Position numbers and translations under genes: made by a program
Notes under the pieces: model-generated
Seen by the model: only the letters and a program-made list of their open reading frames with translations
What the model was told of the DNA's origin: nothing
Databases searched by the model: none
Source of the DNA: Marinobacter denitrificans
Lineage (GTDB): Bacteria; Pseudomonadota; Gammaproteobacteria; Pseudomonadales; Oleiphilaceae
Length of the DNA stretch: 64,000 nt
Direction of reading: 5' to 3'
Assembly (NCBI RefSeq): GCF_008795955.1
Contig: NZ_VMHN01000002.1
Location: forward strand, 372,001 to 436,000
In this document: positions 61,496-64,000 of the stretch, one piece after another
Layout of the letters: each line of letters opens with the position of its first letter
Numbering within the stretch: the stretch's first letter is position 1

Positions 61496-62762
61496 ACATG
61501 ATCGCCCCAAACGAATTCTCGTCACCAATATTGTTTCACTGAATACGGGAGATGCTGCCATCCTGTGGGGCATGTTCGAAATTTTCAGGCGGCGGTATGG
61601 CTCGAATACGCGTGTGATTGTTTTCGACAAGTCTGCCGAAGCCGCGGGCAGGTATTACCCCTGGGCAAATTTCCGGCAGGCAATGTTCGGTAACCCGCCG
61701 AGGACCAGGCTGGGCAGAAAAATGCAGGCTAACGGCTTTGGGCACTGGGTTGAACGACTTCGTTTCATGAAGCTCTCGTTCGTCGCTCGGTTATGCCGCT
61801 GGAAGGTGGGATATCTTGGGCGATTAATTGCCAGTCGTGAAGATTGCGAGTCGGTTGCTGAATACGTAAACGCAGACCTTGTAGTAAGCACCGGTGGCAC
61901 TTACCTGACCGAGAATTACGGTTTGTGGACCAATATTCGGGACTATCGGTTAACTTTAATTGCGGGTGCTCCGCTGGCGTTTTTTACCCAGACACTCGGG
62001 CCCTTTGCTCAGCCGAGATACCGGCAAGCGTTCACGGATATCTTTCATAAGGCAACGGCCATATGCCTGCGCGATGAGCGATCCCGTCAGCATGTTCTGG
62101 AGCTTGGTATTCCGGCGGACAAGATCGCCCTGGCAAAAGATGCTGCGTTTGTGATTGATGTGGAACGGCCTGCGCCTCCGTCAGGTGCTTTACGGATTGC
62201 AGTGTCCGTTCGAACGATGCACTTCTTTAATGATGGCGATCGCTCCCTGGGTGAGCAATATAAGGCGTCTGTGACTGCAATGGTCAACCGAGTAGTAAGG
62301 GATTATGGCGCGGAAGTGGTGTTTCTTTCGACCTGCCAGGGAATCCCCGAGTACTGGACGGATGATACAAAACTGGCAGATGAAATTGTCTCCGCCTTGC
62401 CCCAAGACGTCGCCCCGAATGTCACCGTTGATCGCCAGTTCCGCCAACCCCTGGACATTGTGAGGGCCTATCAGAGCTTCCATATGGTCATCGCAACGCG
62501 GATGCACGCCGCCATTCTCAGCCTGGTGGCAGGCACACCCGTATTGGGGATCGCTTACGAATTCAAGCTTGAGGAGCTGTTCCACCAGTTGGGTATGGAC
62601 GAAGCAAGGTTGTCGACTAAGGAAATGAACCCTGAAGGTTCTGAAGCCGCCCTCGGGCATATGCTCGATAACCTCGAATTCTGGCGCGAGAAGGTGTTTG
62701 CAGTGCGTGCCGACTGCAACCGGCAAGCAGCAGCGGTGATGGATCAACTGCCCGATGTCTGA
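61488..62762 (+). CDS. Polysaccharide pyruvyl transferase
   Basis: A 424-residue CsaB/ExoV-type enzyme that adds a ketal pyruvate from phosphoenolpyruvate to a sugar. RILVTNIVSLNTGDAAILWG opens the N-terminal domain; STGGTYLTENYG, APLAFFTQTLGPF and VIATRMHAAILSLVAGTPVLGI near 340 are family blocks. It overlaps both its neighbours (eight bases each), so it is tightly coupled to the sulfotransferase and to the flippase. Confidence 0.88.
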   Translation: MNEHDRPKRILVTNIVSLNTGDAAILWGMFEIFRRRYGSNTRVIVFDKSAEAAGRYYPWANFRQAMFGNPPRTRLGRKMQANGFGHWVERLRFMKLSFVARLCRWKVGYLGRLIASREDCESVAEYVNADLVVSTGGTYLTENYGLWTNIRDYRLTLIAGAPLAFFTQTLGPFAQPRYRQAFTDIFHKATAICLRDERSRQHVLELGIPADKIALAKDAAFVIDVERPAPPSGALRIAVSVRTMHFFNDGDRSLGEQYKASVTAMVNRVVRDYGAEVVFLSTCQGIPEYWTDDTKLADEIVSALPQDVAPNVTVDRQFRQPLDIVRAYQSFHMVIATRMHAAILSLVAGTPVLGIAYEFKLEELFHQLGMDEARLSTKEMNPEGSEAALGHMLDNLEFWREKVFAVRADCNRQAAAVMDQLPDV

Positions 62763-64000
62763 CTTCAGAGGTAAAGTTCTCAAGGCTCTTAGCTGGACTG
62801 CGGGCGGAAAGGTGATCACTCAGGTCATCTCCATGGGGTTTGGCATCGCGCTCGCAAGAATGCTGACACCGGATGACTTTGGCCTGATTGCCATGATGAT
62901 GGTGTTTACCGGCTTCGCCGGCCTTTTAATGGACGTGGGGCTTGGGTCGGCTCTTGTTCAGAAAAAGGATGTAAAGGAGATACATTACAATACCGTATTC
63001 TGGACGAACCTCGGGCTGGGTATCGGGCTGTGGGCTCTCGTGTCCTCGCTTTCTCCCACAATTGCGGAATTTTACGGAAGGGAAGAACTGACTCACTTGG
63101 GGTTGGTTCTGTCCCTCCAGTTTATTCTTGGAGCCCTGGGGCTGGTGCCCAGGCAACGCCTGGTAAAGGATTTGTCTTTTCAGGTTACCGCTGTGGCGGA
63201 TCTGCTGGGTATGATCATCGCCGGGATCGTTGCAGTGTTAATGGTCAGGGAAGGCTATGGTTACTGGGGCCTGGCCTGGCAACCGGTAATACTCCGGTTT
63301 GTCGCAACATGTTATGTCTGGGGAGCAGCGCGCTGGGTGCCTGCGATTGCCTTTAGTGGTGGAGCGCTGAAAGAGCTTTTCGGTTTCAGTTTTTATGTGT
63401 TTGCTACAAGGGTCATTCGGTTCGCAACGATGAAAGCGGACAAGCTGCTTGCGGGTAAATATATAGGAGGTGATGCCGCAGGGTTATTGGACAAGGCTCA
63501 GTCAATGATGCTTTTTCCGCTGCAGAATGTTTCCCATACCGTGGGCAGCGTTATGTTTCCGGCGCTGAGTTTGATTCAGTCGGATATAGAACGAATCCGG
63601 AAAGTTTATATGCGGAGCACCCAGGCTATTGCTCTGCTCACATTTCCGATGATGGCAGGCATCTTTGCGGTAGCAGAAAACTTTGTGTTCGGTGTTCTTG
63701 GAGAGCAATGGGCAGAGCTGGTGCCGCTTTTGCAGGTGCTGTGCCTGGCCGGAATAGCGCGCTCTATCGTGACTGTTACCGGTTCGGTCTACCTCGCGCT
63801 TGGCCGGGCGAAGCTCCAGTTTAAGGTTAATCTGTTGACCCGCCCCATTGCGCTCGGAGGGGTCATTGTTGGCCTCCCCTGGGGCATAGAAGGTATTGTC
63901 ATCGGGATGACCACGGCGACGTGGATTAACAGCCTGATTACGTTATCGATTGCAGGTCGGCTAATCAATTTGAGCCTGCTTGAACTGATGTTGTCTTTTT
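62755..64000 (+). CDS. Oligosaccharide flippase (Wzx/MOP), partial
   Basis: The first 415 codons of a MOP-superfamily flippase; the reading stays open to the right edge. I translated it by hand from the ATG at 62755: MSDFRGKVLKALSWTAGGKV, then RMLTPDDFGLIAMMMVFTGF and DVGLGSALVQKKDV, the opening of WzxC-type lipopolysaccharide transporters, with about eleven hydrophobic helices within the window. It moves lipid-linked repeat units across the inner membrane. Its ATG lies inside the end of the pyruvyl transferase gene. Confidence 0.88.
   Translation, partial: MSDFRGKVLKALSWTAGGKVITQVISMGFGIALARMLTPDDFGLIAMMMVFTGFAGLLMDVGLGSALVQKKDVKEIHYNTVFWTNLGLGIGLWALVSSLSPTIAEFYGREELTHLGLVLSLQFILGALGLVPRQRLVKDLSFQVTAVADLLGMIIAGIVAVLMVREGYGYWGLAWQPVILRFVATCYVWGAARWVPAIAFSGGALKELFGFSFYVFATRVIRFATMKADKLLAGKYIGGDAAGLLDKAQSMMLFPLQNVSHTVGSVMFPALSLIQSDIERIRKVYMRSTQAIALLTFPMMAGIFAVAENFVFGVLGEQWAELVPLLQVLCLAGIARSIVTVTGSVYLALGRAKLQFKVNLLTRPIALGGVIVGLPWGIEGIVIGMTTATWINSLITLSIAGRLINLSLLELMLSF

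Overview
The window looks like the chromosome of a marine gammaproteobacterium, most likely Marinobacter or a close relative. This is inferred from gene content: an opgG/opgH/opgD glucan operon, a GntR-prpB-prpC-acnD-prpF operon with a separate prpD, PEP-CTERM/XrtA-type exopolysaccharide genes, sulfotransferases and moderately high GC. No rRNA, tRNA, CRISPR array, IS element or phage gene was seen. Gene density is high and many starts overlap the preceding stop.

Bases 1-12,500: the start of a DMT-family transporter runs off the left edge. A secreted lipase and a membrane-anchored partner of unknown function follow, then YceI with a CDP-alcohol phosphatidyltransferase. Next is a poorly understood cluster: a zinc-less MDR dehydrogenase, a degenerate 6-pyruvoyl-tetrahydropterin-synthase-like protein, a glycosyltransferase-methyltransferase fusion, a UPF0104 flippase-like membrane protein and a convergent RibD-C-type reductase. 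Together with the divergent CDP-alcohol transferase this looks like an uncharacterised pathway for a pteridine-like or lipid-linked compound. A small XRE-type regulator, galU and a TpsB-like outer-membrane barrel without POTRA domains complete the stretch.

Bases 12,500-34,000: opgG, a small unknown coupled gene, opgH and opgD make osmoregulated periplasmic glucans, followed by an AI-2E family permease. The propionate (2-methylcitrate) operon follows, with three copies of a likely GntR operator around its promoter. Next come an unknown lipoprotein and a THxN-type PEP-CTERM protein behind a good sigma-54 promoter. An exosortase-associated acyltransferase, a VAO-type FAD oxidase and a stand-alone prpD close the stretch.

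Bases 34,000-64,000: an XrtA-type exopolysaccharide locus. It holds the initiating sugar transferase, Wza-like lipoprotein, Wzz-like protein, a tyrosine-autokinase homologue with a broken P-loop, a TIGR03016-like outer-membrane protein, deacetylases, FemAB and GNAT proteins, six glycosyltransferases, an O-antigen ligase-like polymerase and an LMW protein tyrosine phosphatase. Decoration genes include two sulfotransferases, a pyruvyl transferase, two ATP-grasp ligases, an AsnB-like protein without its glutaminase cysteine and a PP-loop protein with a CxxCxxC cluster. A secreted lyase-like protein and a Wzx flippase running off the right edge complete the locus. The likely product is an acidic exopolysaccharide carrying sulfate, pyruvate and amide-linked groups. 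Neither the exosortase nor the AAA ATPase often found in such loci is present here.
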